The notes under the pieces were generated by a model that was not told the origin of the DNA, did no database searches, and was given only the letters and a program-made list of their open reading frames with translations. The translations under genes were made by a program, and so were the position numbers. Positions 1 through 10,348 of a stretch of 64,000 nt of DNA are shown here, one piece after another (positions within the stretch are counted from its first letter, which is position 1; each line of letters begins with the position of its first letter). Source of the DNA: Eubacterium plexicaudatum ASF492 (GTDB taxonomy: Bacteria; Bacillota; Clostridia; Lachnospirales; Lachnospiraceae); NCBI RefSeq assembly GCF_000364225.2, contig NZ_AQFT02000001.1, positions 6,188,501 to 6,252,500 of the forward strand, given 5' to 3'.

Positions 1-1089
1 TATTGCGCATCCTGCGGCGGGAAATCCGCGGGACGCAGCGTTTTATCTGCGTCTGCGCGGATATTGATATTTCGTATAAAATTACGGATCCACTGTATTA
101 CGAGACAGAACGTACCTGCCTGTTCCGATATCTGGAGCAGGTTTTAAAGAAAGCTATGAGTTCCAAAGCATGGAAACGGAGCATGGGAATCATGTATTTT
201 TGCTCGGTACACAGATGCACGGAGGTGTAGAAGAAGTCAGAAGGATCTTAAAGGAAGCCGCAGAAAAGCTGAAAAGTCCTGTGGTTTCAGCAGTTTCCGG
301 GGAATATCCGGGCTTTTGCGGTATGAAAAAAAGCTTTTGGCAGGCGCTTCGTTTTTTGAAACAGCCAGCGAAGCCGGGGCAAATGCGTTTACGGCAAACA
401 GACCGGAGGAGACGGGGAAAGAGCACGTATCATTTTCCGATGTCGAAAAGACGATTATGAATGCTATCCGCAAAAATGACAAAGCACAGCTGAAAGAAGC
501 GATGGTAAAGTTTGTCTATTTGCTGCCGGAACAAAAATCGGGTGACAGCCACAAAAAATATATACACCGGCTGGCAGTTCTGGTAGAATTTATGTTACAG
601 GATTCGTATGGGCTGACAAAAGAGCTGGAGCATAATTTTCAAAATCTGTATACCAATCTGAATCAGATCAGTATGATGAAAGCGATCGATATCTGCTATC
701 AGCTGTTTGGCCAGGCGATCGACGAACGGATGCGGAGCGCGAAGAGCAGGGATATTGCTTTTTTCAGCGAGTATATGTCCAAGGCGCTTGCTTATATTGA
801 TGAAAATATCCAGGATGAAACACTGTCCTTAACAGCGGTCGCGGCAGAGGTGTATTTAAATCCGGGTTATTTTGGACGGGTGTTTAAAAATACACAAAAC
901 ATTTCGTTTAAACAATACCTTTTGAATCTGCGCATGGAGCTGGCGAAAAAGCTGATCGTGGAAGGCAGGGACAGTATTTCTGCCGTCTGTGAAAAAGTGG
1001 GGATTCCCAACCGTTCGTATTTTTCGCAGGTATTTAAGCAGCATACGGGAATGCTTCCGAGTGAATATAAAAAGGAACATGAAACATGA
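1..1089 (+). pseudogene. YesN-type response regulator with AraC DNA-binding domain (3' part, frameshifted)
   Basis: The gene runs in from the left edge, so the receiver domain is not visible. What remains is the linker region followed by a C-terminal AraC double helix-turn-helix (VYLNPGYFGRVFK and VGIPNRSYFSQVFKQHTG, about 840-1060), which binds promoter DNA of sugar-uptake genes in this family. The frame is broken near 170 and again in the T6 run at 352-357; adding one base at each restores a continuous protein. The stop overlaps the start of the kinase gene by 11 bases, so the two are translationally coupled as a two-component pair. The family is clear; whether the lesions are real or sequence errors is not. 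Confidence 0.85.
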
Positions 1090-2852
1090 AAAAAATCCAT
1101 GGGATACAACGCATTTTTTAAACTATGTATTAACGCTTCTTACGATCGCAATGGCGCTTTCAGCAGTCGGTATTGGCATTTTGCTTGGAAAAACGGTCAA
1201 TCAGTCTACGATCAGTCAGTATACGCACGTCAACGACCGTATCGCGGTACTTTTGGAAAATGAATATGACAGGACGGATACGATCATGAAGCATTGTCTG
1301 GAAAGCCAGGAGATCCAGGACAGCCTGCGCAGCAGGGAACCGGACAATATGGAACGGGAACGGCTGGAGCTGATGCTGTCTTATGTAGACCTAAAAAGCC
1401 TGGAGACCTATCTGTATGTGGATAATAAACAAAATCTATATCTGCAGGCGTACCGCAATACCAGCTATGAGAAGTTCTGTGCAAGCGGTTTAAAAGAAGC
1501 GCTCGGCGATGAATATTCTAAAACCTGCTGGATTCGGACGAAAGACCGCGTATTTGACCGGGAAGGGAGTTACCTGTTTATTGGGCGGTATATGCGGAAT
1601 ATGGAATTTCATCATGAGCCGGGTATGCTGTTTTTTCAGGTAAATGAAGGTTTTTTTCAAAATATTTTAAAAGCTTCCGCGCAGGAAGATGCAATTTGCA
1701 TGATTTTGGATCCGTCGGGGCAGCTTTGCAGCAGAACGCATAGAGACAGCTTTGCGCTTTCCAAAAACAAAAAGCAAATCTGTGCGCGAAAATGGAGGAA
1801 TATCAGTCGAAAGGGATCTCACAGGCCAGGTTCCATCTGCAGGGAGTCGGAGCGGTCATTTTTCAAACAGCTGCAAACAGCGGCTTTACGGCGGCGACCT
1901 TGATACCGGATTCTATTTTTTATGCGGTTGCCGTGCGGAACCTGCTGATTCTGCTTGGCGTATATGCGGTGATCGCGGTAATGGCTGTTATCTGCAGTGT
2001 TTATTTTTCCAGAAGATTTACAAAACCGGTCACGCAGATCAGCAATGCGATGAAGGAGTTTGAAAGCGGTGATTTTTCCAGCACGCTGCAGCTGCAGACA
2101 AATACCGAGCTGGATACGATCGGCAATGCGTTTAACAATATGGTAAAAATATTGAACAGCTCGTGCAGGAGGTAAAAGAAAACGAACAAGCGCTGCGCAG
2201 GAGTGAGCTTAGCTCTTTGATGTATCAGATCAATCCGCACTTTTTATACAATACGTTAGATACGATCTATATGCTCGCACGCATTAACAAAGAAGAAGTA
2301 ACGATGAAAATGATACAGGCGCTTTCCAAGTTTATGAAGGTCAGCCTGAGCAAGGGAAGCGACGTGATCCCGGTTTCGGATGAGCTGGAGCATATCAAAA
2401 GCTATATGGAAATACAAAAAATACGCAACAATGACCTGTTTCAGTATGAGATCGAATGTGAAGAGCATTTAAACGAGGTTCCGGTACTAAAGCTTATTTT
2501 GCAGCCGCTTGTGGAAAATGCGATTAAGCATGGGTTTGCAAAAATCTATCAGGACGGCAGGATTTTGATTCGGGTGTCACAGGAAGGAAAGGAGCTCGTG
2601 TTCCGGATTGAAAATAATGGCGAGCAGATGCGTCAGGAAGTGATCGAACTGATCCAAATGATGGTCAAGGAAGATCTGTCGGCTATCCGGTGCGCATTTC
2701 CGGGGCAGGAAAGCGGATATGGGATTGGAAATGTGATAAGCCGGCTGCGGCTTAAATATGAGGATAAGATTGCGTTTTATTATGAATCGGATGAACGTGG
2801 CACAAGCTGTACAATACGTATACCGCTGCAGGAAGCGTGCGGCAGTTCGTAA
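1079..2852 (+). pseudogene. YesM-type sensor histidine kinase (frameshifted)
   Basis: Membrane sensor kinase paired with the upstream regulator. The start ATG at 1079 overlaps the regulator's stop. An N-terminal membrane segment is followed by an extracellular sensor region, a second membrane segment near 1915-2010, a HAMP region (RRFTKPVTQI), the His_kinase box INPHFLYNTLDTI with the phospho-accepting histidine, and a HATPase domain (N-box LVENAIKHG, G-box SGYGIGNV). Frames shift near 1770-1790 and in the A5 run near 2142. Adding one base at each gives 591 residues, the usual length for the family. It presumably senses a carbohydrate handled by the binding protein and glycosidases downstream. 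Confidence 0.88.
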
Positions 2853-3436
2853 AAACATGATAAACAGGAGCAGTACAAAGGGAGTATGATGATAAATGTA
2901 CGATGGATACGGGATATTTATGGTGGAAATAAAGGGCGGGGGGGGTAAGACGGACAGGCAGAAAAAAACGGCTGCTGTGTATGCTTGGAACGCTGTTTGT
3001 TTTGCTGGCTGCCGGGTGCGGAAGATCGAATCCGAAGATCACGCACACACAAAAGGACCAAACGGTAAAGATTCCCATTACATTTTTGATCGATGCGGCA
3101 ACCGGAAAAAGGGAAAACGAGGATCTTGTCCGGGCATTTAATGAAGCCTACGAAGGTATCTATGAGGCGGATGTGGAATGGCTGGCGATCACCGCAGGGG
3201 AATACCGGTCGAATCTAAAGCGTTGGAATGTGGCGGACGAGCTGCCGGCAATTATTACGGACGTCTGCTTTTCGCCGGCGTTTTATGAGCTTATGCTTGC
3301 AGACGGGCGTCTGGTCGACCTTGCTCCGTTCATTGACGAGGATCCGGAATGGAAGGACGCGTTTGAAAAGGATGTGCTGGATACGTGCAGGGAAGAGGAT
3401 GCTTCTTTGTATATATGTCCGACAGCTTCTAACTGA

Positions 3437-4138
3437 ACGTCCATTAAGCCCCCAGCAGAGCTGGGGAGAATAGAGTGAGCAGTAGCGATCCCTAAAGTAC
3501 CAAAAATAAAACCTCCATGTTATCATAGATTTGGGTCTAGGCAACCTAATCAACAATAGCAGGAGGTATCCATAATGGATAATCAGATTTTAGCACATAC
3601 CAAGTATAATTGCACGTATCATATTGTTTTTATTCCGAAATATCGCCGGAAAGTAATGTATGGGAAGATTGGGAAAGAGGTTGGCGAGATATTGTCCACA
3701 GTATGTAAAATCACAGGAGTAAAATTGATAAAAGGCGGAGTATGTCCAAACCATGTACATCTGTATGTTTCGATTCCGCCCAAGATGAGTATCTCGGAAG
3801 TGATGTCAAAATTGAAAGGAAAGAGTGCCCTGATGATATTTGACCGACACCCAGAATACAGGGACAAGTATGGCAGACATTTTTGGGCAAGAGGATATTA
3901 TGCCGAGACGATTGGGCAAGTGAACGAAGAGACAATCAAAAAGTACATCGAAGAGCAGGAGGAATGCAGTAGAATGGAAGGATAAAGAGCCTCTTTTAAG
4001 AGGCAGCCAAGTACCAGAGGTTAGTGAAATACTGCCTATAGGCAGCACCGAAAAAGGGGTTGCTTAGACACCGCCTATAGGCGGTACCGAAAAATGCCCC
4101 GGAGGGGTTCATCCAAACCACCGGCAGAGCCGGTGGTC
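3437..4138 (+). mobile_element. IS200/IS605-type insertion sequence
   Basis: A single-transposase element with subterminal hairpins instead of inverted terminal repeats. The left end has CCCCAGCAGAGCTGGGG near 3450 and the right end ACCACCGGCAGAGCCGGTGGT-like symmetry at about 4117-4137. Between the transposase and the right end lie two further small hairpins (TGCCTATAGGCA near 4033 and CCGCCTATAGGCGG near 4071), each followed by ACCGAAAAA. No target duplication is seen, as expected for single-strand transposition by this family. The ends are placed from the hairpins and the reading frame of the interrupted gene, so they are accurate to a few bases only. Confidence 0.8.
3575..3985 (+). CDS. 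tnpA: IS200-type transposase TnpA (Y1 HUH family)
   Basis: 136-residue single-strand DNA transposase. The HUH metal-binding motif is visible as NHVHLYVSIPP, and the catalytic tyrosine lies in the helix EETIKKYIEEQ near the C-terminus. The length is typical of IS200 TnpA. A ribosome site GCAGGAGG lies just upstream of ATG 3575. The frame is intact, so the element may be active. There is no tnpB gene, which fits the IS200 group rather than IS605. Confidence 0.93.
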   Translation: MDNQILAHTKYNCTYHIVFIPKYRRKVMYGKIGKEVGEILSTVCKITGVKLIKGGVCPNHVHLYVSIPPKMSISEVMSKLKGKSALMIFDRHPEYRDKYGRHFWARGYYAETIGQVNEETIKKYIEEQEECSRMEG

Positions 4139-4977
4139 AAGCCGTATGGCTGTGATTGCTTTTCGTATTCCGGCGTCTTTTATCATAAAGAGATGTTCGA
4201 AAAAGCGGGAATCCGGGAATTTCCTAAGACATGGGATGATTTTTTTGTATGCTGCCAAAAGCTGGAGCAGGCAGGCATCACGCCGGTTGGACTGCATACG
4301 GCCGGGACCGCATGGGCACCGATGCTGTTTGCAACCGCTTATCTTGGGACAAGCACGTATGGTCAGGAGTTTATGCACAGGCGTCTTCCGCAGGATTATA
4401 ACGGCAGGGCAGGACAAGACCTTGTGAATATACTGGAAAAATTGTATGAATATACGAACGCAGATGGTATTTATCAAGATTTTGACGTGCCGTATCATCA
4501 ATTTGCAAACGAAGAGATAGCCATGCTGCCAAACGGCTTTTGGATGCTGCTCCAATTTGTAGATGATAAGGCGGAAACGGTCGGGTTTGCGCCGTTTCCG
4601 GAAAATGTAATGATAGCGTCCGCGCAGTCTTCCGGATGGGGCATCGTATCCAGCTATCCGAAGGAGGTACAAGAAGGCGCCGCTGCGTTTTTAAAATTCC
4701 GTACACTGCAGACACAGGAACAGGCGGAAATCTTTTTACATGAAAAGTCAGAGGATATCACGACACTGGAAAGGGAATATATTGTTGCTGTAAAAAAGGA
4801 CCCGGTTGTTATACCGAATTACCAGTTCCAGTGGAATTCCATCCTGCAGGAGCAGGTATTGATGGAAGAGCTGCCGCGTTTGCTGTACCGGACGATCGAC
4901 GCGCAGCAATTTATCGACGCGATGAATGAAAGTGTGTGCAGGTATTATGAAGAATGAAACAGGAGAAAGGAACGAGT

Positions 4978-5696
4978 ATGAAATTTGTTTATGGCAGACA
5001 GCACTGGGCCACAAGGGAAAGGGGGCAGGAAAACTGCTATTTGCTTACAAATGGGCTGGGCGGTTTTTCCAGCGGGTCAATGATCGGCTCTAATACAAGA
5101 AACGACCATGCGCTGCTGATGGCGTGTCTGCACGCGCCGAATCATAGATACAATGTCGTACACAGGCTGGAGGAGCAGGTTGTATGGAATGACGAAGAGC
5201 AGGGAGACAGACAAAAATCCGTCTGGCTGTCAAGTCAGGATTATGTGAACGGAGAACACCAGGAAAACGGATATGTGAATCTGTCCGCGTTTCGGTTTGC
5301 GGACTATCCGGAATGGATTTATGATCGGGACGGTGTGGAGATTACAAAAAGATCGCGATGAGGCAGGGAGAAAATCTGGTTGCGGTTTTCTATGAGATTG
5401 ACAATCAAAGTGCGCGGGAGCTGACGCTTTCTATTACGCCGCAGTTTCAGCTTACGCCAAAAGGAAGCTGCCCAAAGCGCAGTCAGACGCTTACGTTCGC
5501 AGAGGGGCGTATTGAATCGAATGGGTTGACTGTCTGGTTTCAGACAAACGGAGAGGTATGCTGCTTTCCGCAGGTCGTTACGGAGGGATTATATTACGCG
5601 CACGATGCCTGCGACGGAAGGCTGTGTGAAGGAAGGACACTTGCGAACCATAGGATCAGCAAGCGTGTGCCAGGACATACCTATGCGGGTGTATGA
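4978..5696 (+). pseudogene. Glycogen debranching enzyme N-terminal domain fragment
   Basis: The protein matches the N-terminal domain of bacterial amylo-alpha-1,6-glucosidase: TNGLGGFSSGSMIGSNTRND near 5047-5106 is the family signature, followed by a beta-rich region. The frame shifts in the A5 run near 5347; one added A joins TNGLGG... to the second part (GENLVAVFYEI). The gene then stops at about 239 residues, and the large C-terminal catalytic (alpha/alpha)6 domain is missing. The fragment therefore cannot be an active enzyme whatever the frameshift's origin. A promoter for the next gene starts directly behind it. Confidence 0.75.
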
Positions 5697-5711
5697 GGCG
5701 TTGGAAGTTCA

Positions 5712-5740
5712 TTGACATTTTCCGTTGCTTTTGCTATCTT
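5712..5740 (+). promoter_or_regulatory. Sigma-A-type promoter of the GH31 gene
   Basis: TTGACA at 5712-5717 and TATCTT at 5735-5740 with a 17-base spacer, 39 bases before the GTG start. A strong AGAGGAGG ribosome site follows at 5763-5770. Confidence 0.65.
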
Positions 5741-5778
5741 GATAATAAATAACCAACAAGAAAGAGGAGGATTTCACC

Positions 5779-7811
5779 GTGATTGAAAAATACAGTTTTG
5801 GACAGCCGCTGGAAACGGGGGCTGTCGTTCGTACGGTATCGCAGAGTACGCAGCCGTTTCAGCTGATGCAGCTGACACAGTCCGAGACAGGCATCCGTCT
5901 GTCCTGCCAGATGGACGACGAAGATGTCGTATACGGGTTAGGGGAACAGGTGCGAGGAATCAATAAGCGTGGATTTTCTTATATCAGTAATGCGACGGAT
6001 GATCCGTTTCATCTGGAAAACAAGCATTCCCTGTATGGCGCACATAATTTCCTGATTTTAAGCAGAAAAAATGACAGGTCGTTCGGCATCTTTGTGGATG
6101 ATCCGGGCAGAGTCGTATTTGATGTCGGAGAAACAAAGATAGACAGCCTGTGCATTACGGCCGGAAAAAACTGTGTCGTATATACGATTGAAGGAGAAAG
6201 CTTAAAAGAGATCGTGAAACAGTTCCGGGAGCTGATCGGGCAAAGTTATATTGCACCAAAATGGGCATTTGGTTACCAGCAGTCCCGATGGGGATATGCC
6301 AGCGCGGAAGATATCAGAGAAGTTGTAAAAGGCTATCGTGACCTTGGAATCCCGTTGGATGCGGTATACATGGATATTGATTATATGGAACGGTTTAAGG
6401 ACTTTACGGTAGATGCACAAAAGTTTCCGGATTTTCCTGCCTTTGTAACGGAAATGAAAGAACAGGGTGTACATTTGGTGCCGATTATAGATGCCGGTGT
6501 GAAAGTGGAAGAAGGTTATCCGATCTATGAGGAAGGGGTACGGGAAAATTATTTTGCAAGGACGAGGACGGCGAAGATTTTACAGGCGCGGTATGGCCGG
6601 GCAAATCGCATTTTCCGGACGTGCTGAATTCCAAAGCAAGAGCGTGGTTTGGTGACAAGTACAGGCTGCTGATGGATCAGGGGATTGATGGATTCTGGAA
6701 CGATATGAATGAACCGGCTATTTTTTACTCGGAAAAAAATCTGAAACATGTGATGGAAGAAGTGACATCTCTGAAAGGGGAAAATATAGGGCTGCATTCT
6801 TTTTACCACATGAAAGGACTTGTAGAAGGTCTTTCCAATAATGAAGAAGATTATAAAAGCATTTATCATAACATGGACGGCGTGAGAATCCGGCACGATC
6901 AGGTACATAATCTGTATGGATACAATATGACAAAAGCGGCGGCCGAAGCATTTGACCGGATAGCTCCGGATAAGCGTACGTTGCTGTTTTCCCGTTCTTC
7001 TTATATCGGTATGCATCGGTATGGCGGAATCTGGACAGGAGATAATGCATCATGGTGGAGCCATTTATTATTAAGCATACAGCAGATGCCGTCGCTGAAT
7101 ATGTGCGGGATTTTATATACAGGCTCCGATATCGGCGGATTTGGCTCCGACGCAACGGAAGATCTGCTGCTGCGCTGGCTGGAATTCGGCATCTTTACAC
7201 CGCTGATGCGCAACCACGCGGCAGCCGGAACAAGAGATCAGGAAGTATACCGGTTTGGACGTACGCAGGATTTTCGAAACGTAATCCGCATTCGCTATGC
7301 CCTGCTGCCGTATATTTACAGTGAATTTATGAAATGTGCATTAAACAATGAGATGTATTTTCGGCCTCTGGCGTTTGATTATCCGCAGGATGCGCACGCG
7401 CCGCAGGTAGAAGACCAGCTGATGGTCGGAGACAGTATTATGATTGCGCCGGTCTACAGGCAGAATGCTACGGGCTGATATGTATATCTGCCAGAAGAAA
7501 TGTTGATGGTACGGATGCGTTCGGACCGGGACAGAAGCTGTCAGGTGATGCAGCAGGGGCATCATTATATAGATGTTGCATTAAATGAAGTTGTAATTTT
7601 TGTTAAGAAAGACCATATGCTGCCGCTTGCAGTCTTGGATGAGAATGTGACATCCGTTCCGGATGCGGACGGCGGACAGCATGAGTGGATTGGATTTGCA
7701 CGGCAGACGGCGGAGTATGTGCTGTATGAAGATGACGGAATATCGAAACGGTACACACCGCAGGAGCAATGGAAAAAAGTCGTGCGAACGGCGCAAGAGC
7801 TTAGGAATTAA
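5779..7811 (+). pseudogene. GH31 alpha-glucosidase (one frameshift plus an in-frame stop)
   Basis: Family 31 glycoside hydrolase acting on alpha-linked glucosides. The GTG start at 5779 is set by the ribosome site 8 bases upstream. Catalytic landmarks are the nucleophile Asp in GFWNDMNEPAIF (near 6700) and the acid/base Asp in GGIWTGDNASWWSH (near 7035). A missing T in the T4 run near 6552 breaks the frame. Separately, TGA at 7476-7478 stands in the same frame as both sides (QNATG-stop-YVYLPEE); CGA at this point would be arginine, so this is a nonsense change and not an indel. Repaired length is about 677 residues, normal for the family. It is truncated before the C-terminal beta domains even if the frameshift is an artefact. 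Confidence 0.88.
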
Positions 7812-7824
7812 GAGGACTATAACC

Positions 7825-7876
7825 TTCGGAGGAATTTTTGGGAAAACAGTTTTTGGGCTGATTCCCAGTTCCTCCG
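7825..7876 (+). terminator. Imperfect inverted repeat behind the GH31 gene
   Basis: CGGAGGAA near 7825 pairs with TTCCTCCG near 7869, with TGGGA/TCCCA pairing further in. There is no clear T-run after it, so intrinsic termination is uncertain. The stretch to 8180 has no gene. Confidence 0.35.
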
Positions 7877-7994
7877 GTCCATGAAGCTGTTATATTTTAC
7901 TTAATTTATGATTATATTTTTCTGTTTATTCTTGGAGTCTCATTTTCTTTTATTGCTGATTTTTCCAAAACTAATTTGTCGTGTTTTGTTGTGT

Positions 7995-8016
7995 GCCCCC
8001 TTTTGGGGCGTTTTTT
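7995..8016 (+). terminator. Rho-independent terminator
   Basis: Stem GCCCC (7995-7999) and GGGGC (8005-8009) with a short loop, followed by G and six T. It closes the broken sugar locus before the LytTR system. Confidence 0.75.
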
Positions 8017-8182
8017 CTGCGTCCCTGTCGGACGAATGGCGAAATATTTTAGAATTTTTTTGGAATTTTCGGACTTTGTCTCTGCCTTTTGTTCCCGAAA
8101 AGTGGTCGTTTCGTTCCCTCCGCCCGAAAAACGGAACATTTCTGCCGATATAAGATAAGAAGGGAATGGCAGGTGATGAATT

Positions 8183-8880
8183 GTGGAAATAGCAGTTGTA
8201 GATGATGAAAAACAATAAAGGAGCATATATGCGCCCTGATAGAAGAACAGCAGCCGGATAGCCGTATAGAAGCCTATGCCACAGGTGTGGAGCTGCTTGC
8301 ATCGGGGAAGCGGTTTGACATTGTTTTCCTTGACATACGGATGGAGGGTATGAACGGCATAGAGACGGCAAAAAAACTGCAGAAACAGCAGGGGGATATC
8401 ATTCTGGTATTCATTACGGGCATGAAAGACTATGTGTTTGACGCGCTCGACCTTTATGCGTTTCAGTATCTGCTAAAGCCTGTGGACGAGGGGAAATTTG
8501 CTGAAGTTCTCGAAAGAGCGGTGCGGGAGGCCGCAAGGAAGAAGGAGCGTCGTGTGCTGTTCATCAAGTCAAGGAATCTTACCCTTGACCAGTCGGAAAT
8601 CTTGTATATCGAGAGCAGAGCAAAGAAGGTGGAAATACATACCGAAAGGCAGAACATAGAAATTTATGCGGCGATGGATGAGCTGGAGGGGCAGCTTGGG
8701 GAGGGTTTTTACCGCTGCCACCGGGCGTACATCGTGAATATGGACCGCATTACGGAATATGACAGCGAGAGCATAACCCTTACGAGCGGCGACAGGGTGT
8801 ATCTGACGAAAAAGAAATACGGTGAGTTTGTAAAAGCCTATATGTGGCATCTGCAGAACGGGGGTGTGTCCGGTGTTTAA
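8183..8880 (+). pseudogene. LytTR-family response regulator (frameshifted near its N-terminus)
   Basis: AgrA-like regulator: a receiver domain with acidic pair VVDDE, phospho-acceptor Asp in IVFLDIRMEGMNG and conserved Lys in YLLKPVD, followed by a LytTR DNA-binding domain (residues about 130-230, ending YRCHRAYIVNMDRI...). GTG at 8183 begins MEIAVVDDEK, but the frame stops at 8216. One A added to the A5 run at 8208-8212 gives EKTIKEHICALIEEQQ and a 232-residue protein. Its stop overlaps the kinase start, so the two are coupled. An 8-base CCCGAAAA repeat upstream (8094-8101 and 8123-8130) might be a LytTR site; this is a guess. Confidence 0.87.
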
Positions 8881-10348
8881 TGCTGCGGATGTGTTATATG
8901 CGGCGCTGACGGTGTTCCAGGGATACTGCCTGCAGTATTTTTTAGGGAGCTTTCTGGAAACAAGGGTGAAAAGCAGGTGGAACGCGCTGTATGTGGCAGG
9001 ACTGTATGTGATTCTAAAGATGATGGTGATGTGGTGTTCCCCACCTGGAAACGAAGACTATAAGGTGGCGGTCGGGACACTGGCATTGTCACCAGGCATT
9101 TTATCATTCCTGGCTCTATGCTTCTATAAAGCGTTACACCCGGTTACGGTCTTCCTTGTGATTTCGTTTCAGGCAGTGATGGATATCAGTTCTTATATGG
9201 CGGTAATTTTAATTGGTAAACCGGGAAACAAACTGCCTGATATGTGGAACTGGTTTGTCAGAGAGAGGATCATTACATCAGAAAAGAGTCTTGCTTTGGC
9301 AGTCGGGATTGGAACGGTAGTTGTGCTGGTTCTCCAGTATTTGGCTGTTGCCCTCCTGATGTATGTTTCACTGAGAAAGATTGTATGGAACTTCCGGGAA
9401 AAGAACTATGGCATCAACAGGACGGAGCTGCTTTTTATCCTTACCCCGTCGGCGGTAGGCATGATGATCTGCATGCTCCTGCGTATCATTATGGTCACGG
9501 TGGAGGACAGCGTCCCTAAAATGCTGTATGACAGATACCCGATTCTGGTCGTGGTCATACCGGCAATCCTGTTTCTGTCTCTGCTTTCGATTTTATACGG
9601 GGTAAAGCTGTTCCAGGACATGATCTGCCGGAACAGGGAAAAGAGAGGCAGAATCGTTCTGGAAAACCAGGTACGCAGTCTGCAGGAACATATGGAGGAG
9701 ATGGAGCGGATTTATTCCGGCATACGTGGCATGAAGCATGACATGAAGAATACCCTTGCCGTCATTCGCAGACTTTCCGCGGGGGAAGGGAACGCGGAAC
9801 TGCAGGAATACCTGTCGGAGCTGAACAAAGGGCTGGAAAAGCTGGAAGTGCGGTTCAGGACGGGAAATACGGTGGTGGATACTTTGCTTAACATGAAATA
9901 CCATGAGGCGGTGCGGGATGTACCTGATCTGAGGATGGATGCAGATAAGCTGCTGTTCCCGCAGGGGATTGTGATACACAGCTATGACATAGGCGTTATC
10001 TTAGGAAATGCGGTAGACAATGCAATCGAAGCCTGCCGGAAGCTGCAATCGAAAGAACCGGGGGCAGATGCTTTTATCCGTATGAGTTCCCTGCAGAAAG
10101 GAAATCTGCTTATCCTGAAAGTGGAGAACAGCTTTGACGGGCGGCTGGTGCAAAGACGCCAGGAGGAATTTCCGGTGACGGATAAAGCGGACAGGAGGTC
10201 TCACGGCATAGGGCTTGGCAATATCAAAAATACGGCAGAGAAGTACCAGGGAGCAGTAGATTTTAAAGTAAACGGCAGGGTGTTTATCCTGTCAGTGATG
10301 ATGAAAAATGAAAGGAGAAATGAAGATGCATTTCGCAGTGACAGATAA
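8864..10348 (+). CDS. GHKL-type sensor histidine kinase (AgrC-like)
   Basis: 494-residue partner of the LytTR regulator. Several hydrophobic segments in the first 240 residues form the membrane sensor. The cytoplasmic part has the phospho-accepting histidine in GMKHDMKNTL, the N-box GNAVDNAIEA and G-box SHGIGLGNI of the GHKL ATPase fold. The first codon is GTG 8864 inside the end of the regulator gene (overlap 17 bases). Kinases of this type usually sense peptides; no signal peptide gene is visible here. The two unrecognised genes directly downstream may be their target or accessory. Confidence 0.88.
   Translation: MCPVFNAADVLYAALTVFQGYCLQYFLGSFLETRVKSRWNALYVAGLYVILKMMVMWCSPPGNEDYKVAVGTLALSPGILSFLALCFYKALHPVTVFLVISFQAVMDISSYMAVILIGKPGNKLPDMWNWFVRERIITSEKSLALAVGIGTVVVLVLQYLAVALLMYVSLRKIVWNFREKNYGINRTELLFILTPSAVGMMICMLLRIIMVTVEDSVPKMLYDRYPILVVVIPAILFLSLLSILYGVKLFQDMICRNREKRGRIVLENQVRSLQEHMEEMERIYSGIRGMKHDMKNTLAVIRRLSAGEGNAELQEYLSELNKGLEKLEVRFRTGNTVVDTLLNMKYHEAVRDVPDLRMDADKLLFPQGIVIHSYDIGVILGNAVDNAIEACRKLQSKEPGADAFIRMSSLQKGNLLILKVENSFDGRLVQRRQEEFPVTDKADRRSHGIGLGNIKNTAEKYQGAVDFKVNGRVFILSVMMKNERRNEDAFRSDR

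Larger units (their letters stand above)
2886..4957 (+). pseudogene. ABC transporter sugar-binding lipoprotein, split by an IS200-type element
   Basis: Family 1 extracellular solute-binding protein. A lipoprotein signal (LLCMLGTLFVLLAAGCG, lipobox cysteine near 3018) precedes the mature domain. The N-terminal half ends near 3432 and the C-terminal half resumes near 4139 at KPYGCDCFSYSGVFYHKEMF. The IS200-type element sits between, so no full protein can be made. The start is also doubtful: a good ribosome site (2878-2884) leads to ATG 2886, but that frame stops just after a run of eight G at 2938-2945. One more G joins it to the signal peptide. ABC permease genes, normally next to such a gene, are absent from the window. 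Confidence 0.85.

Noticed and set aside
7476-7478. Selenocysteine or recoded TGA in GH31
   Set aside because: Other genes end normally with TGA, no selenocysteine hairpin is visible, and arginine is expected at this place.
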